DNA from: an uncultured Erythrobacter sp.
GTDB taxonomy: Bacteria > Pseudomonadota > Alphaproteobacteria > Sphingomonadales > Sphingomonadaceae
Direction: 5' to 3'
DNA: 64,000 bases
Assembly (NCBI GenBank): GCA_947500645.1
Contig: CANMSD010000001.1
Span: forward strand, 558,001-622,000
Under the pieces are notes generated by a model. It did no database searches. It was not told the DNA's origin and saw only the letters and a program-made list of their open reading frames with translations. Made by a program: the position numbers and the translations under genes. Every line of letters begins with the position of its first letter. Position 1 is the stretch's first letter. This document shows positions 62,137 through 64,000 of this stretch, piece by piece.

Positions 62137-64000
62137 TCAGCCCTTGTTGTCTTCGTCGACCTCAGAGAATTCGGCATCGACGACATCTTCATCGTCGGAC
62201 GAGTCAGATGACGCATCGCTTTCACCAGCATCGCCTGCAGCAGCAGCGCCCTCGGCCTGCTCCTTCTCGTAGATCTGCTGACCCATCTTCATGGCTGCTT
62301 CGGTCAGCGCCTGGGACTTGGCGTTGATCTCATCAACGTCTTCGCCTTCAAGCGCAGTTTTGGCTTCGGCAAGCGCGGTTTCGACCGCTGACTTGGTATC
62401 CGCGTCAACCTTGTCGCCATGCTCTTCAAGCTGCTTCTCGGTCGCGTGGACCAGACTGTCGGCCTGGTTGCGAGCTTCGGCAGAGGCGCGACGCTTCTTG
62501 TCTTCCTCTGCGAACTTCTCGGCATCCTGAACCATCTGATCGATGTCGGTATCGGACAGACCGCCCGATGCTTGAATCTTGATCGTCTGTTCCTTGCCCG
62601 TGCCCTTATCCTTGGCAGAAACGTTGACGATACCGTTTGCATCAATGTCGAACGTCACTTCAACCTGCGGAACGCCGCGCGGTGCTGGTGGAATACCAAC
62701 AAGGTCGAACTGACCCAGCAGCTTGTTATCCGCCGCCATTTCACGCTCGCCCTGGAAGACCCGAATCGTCACAGCGTTCTGATTGTCTTCTGCGGTCGAG
62801 TAGGTCTGCGTCTTCTTGGTCGGGATCGTCGTGTTGCGATCGATCATACGAGTGAAGACACCGCCCAGCGTCTCGATACCCAGCGACAGCGGGGTCACGT
62901 CGAGCAGCAGCACATCTTTGACGTCGCCCTGCAGGACGCCAGCCTGAATGGCAGCACCCATGGCAACCACTTCATCCGGGTTAACACCGGTGTGCGGCTT
63001 GGCTTCGAAGAACTTCTCAACCACTTCGCGAACCTTGGGCATGCGGGTCATACCGCCGACCAGGATCACTTCATCGATATCGTCTTTTGAAACGCCCGCA
63101 TCGGCCAGCGCCTTCTTGCAAGGTTCAAGTGTACGCTGGATTAGATCGCCGACCAGCTTTTCAAGGTCCGAACGGCTGAGCGTTTCGACCAGGTGCAGCG
63201 GAGTGCTCGATCCACCATCCATACGTGCGGTGATGAACGGCAGGTTGATTTCGGTCGTGGCCGAGCTCGAAAGCTCGATCTTCGCCTTTTCCGCCGCTTC
63301 CTTCAAACGCTGGAGCGCAAGCTTGTCCTTGCGCAGGTCCATGTTTTCTTTTTTCTCGAACTGTGCAGCAAGCCATTCGACAATCGCGCTGTCGAAATCT
63401 TCACCGCCCAAGAAAGTGTCGCCGTTGGTCGACTTCACTTCGAACACGCCGTCACCGATTTCGAGCACGGACACGTCGAACGTACCGCCGCCGAGATCAT
63501 AGACAGCGATGGTCTTGCCATCGTTCTTGTCCATTCCGTAAGCAAGCGCAGCCGCAGTCGGCTCATTGATGATGCGCAGCACTTCAAGACCGGCAATCTG
63601 GCCGGCATCTTTGGTCGCCTGACGTTGAGCGTCATTGAAGTATGCTGGAACGGTGATGACCGCCTGAGTCACATCTTCGCCGAGATAACCCTCAGCGGTT
63701 TCTTTCATCTTCTGCAGAATGAAGGCGGAAATCTGGCTCGGCGAATATTCTTCATCGCCAGCCTTCACCCATGCGTCGCCGTTCTTGCCTTTCACAATGT
63801 CGTAAGGGACAAGTTCCATGTCTTTCTTCGTCATCGGATCGTCGAAGCGGCGACCGATCAGGCGCTTGATTGCAAACAGAGTGTTGTCAGGGTTGGTAAC
63901 AGCCTGGCGTTTCGCCGGCTGACCGATCAGACGCTCGCTGTCTTTAGTAAAGGCAACGATCGAAGGCGTGGTGCGCGCGCCTTCGGAATTTTCAATAACC
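62137..64000 (-). CDS. dnaK: chaperone DnaK, N-terminal part beyond the window
   Basis: The frame continues to the window end, so the first residues are missing. Visible parts include [17 protein letters not shown] at the window edge, [56 protein letters not shown] and the substrate-binding domain, ending with an acidic tail [17 protein letters not shown]. It is the Hsp70 partner of the DnaJ encoded next. An internal ATG at 63834 is not the true start. Confidence 0.97.
   Translation of the reverse strand, partial: VIENSEGARTTPSIVAFTKDSERLIGQPAKRQAVTNPDNTLFAIKRLIGRRFDDPMTKKDMELVPYDIVKGKNGDAWVKAGDEEYSPSQISAFILQKMKETAEGYLGEDVTQAVITVPAYFNDAQRQATKDAGQIAGLEVLRIINEPTAAALAYGMDKNDGKTIAVYDLGGGTFDVSVLEIGDGVFEVKSTNGDTFLGGEDFDSAIVEWLAAQFEKKENMDLRKDKLALQRLKEAAEKAKIELSSSATTEINLPFITARMDGGSSTPLHLVETLSRSDLEKLVGDLIQRTLEPCKKALADAGVSKDDIDEVILVGGMTRMPKVREVVEKFFEAKPHTGVNPDEVVAMGAAIQAGVLQGDVKDVLLLDVTPLSLGIETLGGVFTRMIDRNTTIPTKKTQTYSTAEDNQNAVTIRVFQGEREMAADNKLLGQFDLVGIPPAPRGVPQVEVTFDIDANGIVNVSAKDKGTGKEQTIKIQASGGLSDTDIDQMVQDAEKFAEEDKKRRASAEARNQADSLVHATEKQLEEHGDKVDADTKSAVETALAEAKTALEGEDVDEINAKSQALTEAAMKMGQQIYEKEQAEGAAAAGDAGESDASSDSSDDEDVVDAEFSEVDEDNKG

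Noticed and set aside
1-64000. CRISPR arrays, insertion sequences, integrases or phage genes
   Set aside because: No regularly spaced repeats, transposase motifs or attachment-site duplications were seen, including at the tRNA-Ser gene.

Overview
The window looks like chromosomal core DNA of an alphaproteobacterium of the order Sphingomonadales, most likely Erythrobacteraceae. I infer this from the high GC content, the E1-beta subunit of pyruvate dehydrogenase carrying its own lipoyl domain, the dusB-ntrB-ntrC-ntrY-ntrX-hfq-hflX order, the fused IspDF enzyme, a tandem-domain Hfq, an archaeal/eukaryal-style ProRS and a PhaR regulator. No database search was possible. I see no insertion sequence, integrase, phage gene, CRISPR array or rRNA. 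One tRNA, tRNA-Ser(UGA), is present.

Layout. 1-2.8 kb: end of ftsB, then pdhA-pdhB, closed by a strong terminator. 2.8-6.2 kb: a leftward three-gene Tad-type pilus module (a von Willebrand TadG plus two TadE/G-like pseudopilins). 6.3-13.3 kb: a squalene-synthase-like protein, an EF-hand protein, trmFO, a YhhN lysoplasmalogenase, a TauD-like dioxygenase and gyrA. 13.6-15.8 kb: a secreted repeat-rich protein and a NYN-domain protein. 15.8-17.8 kb: a bicarbonate module, sbtA - PII-like sbtB - beta-carbonic anhydrase. 17.9-21.5 kb: lipA with a RatA/COQ10-like gene, facing ispDF - secreted protein - pncC. 21.6-30.9 kb: a rightward regulatory block, dusB-ntrB-ntrC, ntrY-ntrX, hfq-hflX. 30.9-40.7 kb: a long leftward block covering aminotransferase/sulfotransferase-like, MltB-like transglycosylase, the overlapping chain dac-tmk-holB-metG-tatD-phnP-like-small membrane protein, and mazG. 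40.8-45.7 kb: the tRNA, a Kef antiporter, lpdA and pdhC (the E3 and E2 partners of the distant pdhAB). 45.8-57.5 kb: a universal stress protein, an M28 peptidase/RNase R continuous ORF, proS, phaR, alr, an MHS transporter, a NifU-like scaffold, cvpA and radA. 57.6-64 kb: a patatin-like protein, an MBL-fold hydrolase, dnaJ and dnaK (N-terminus outside the window).

Genes are packed tightly. Many neighbours overlap by ATGA, GTGA, TAATG or TGATG, which implies translational coupling. The observations I consider most worth following are: the asymmetric two-domain Hfq whose second domain has a charge-reversed rim; the SbtA/SbtB/carbonic anhydrase operon in an apparent heterotroph; the uninterrupted reading frame joining an exported M28 peptidase to RNase R; a REP-like inverted repeat lying in frame inside the pdhC linker; a hairpin that buries the Shine-Dalgarno of an MBL-fold gene next to dnaKJ; an NtrX that lacks the GAFTGA loop; and a 56-residue membrane protein coupled to a PhnP-like hydrolase.
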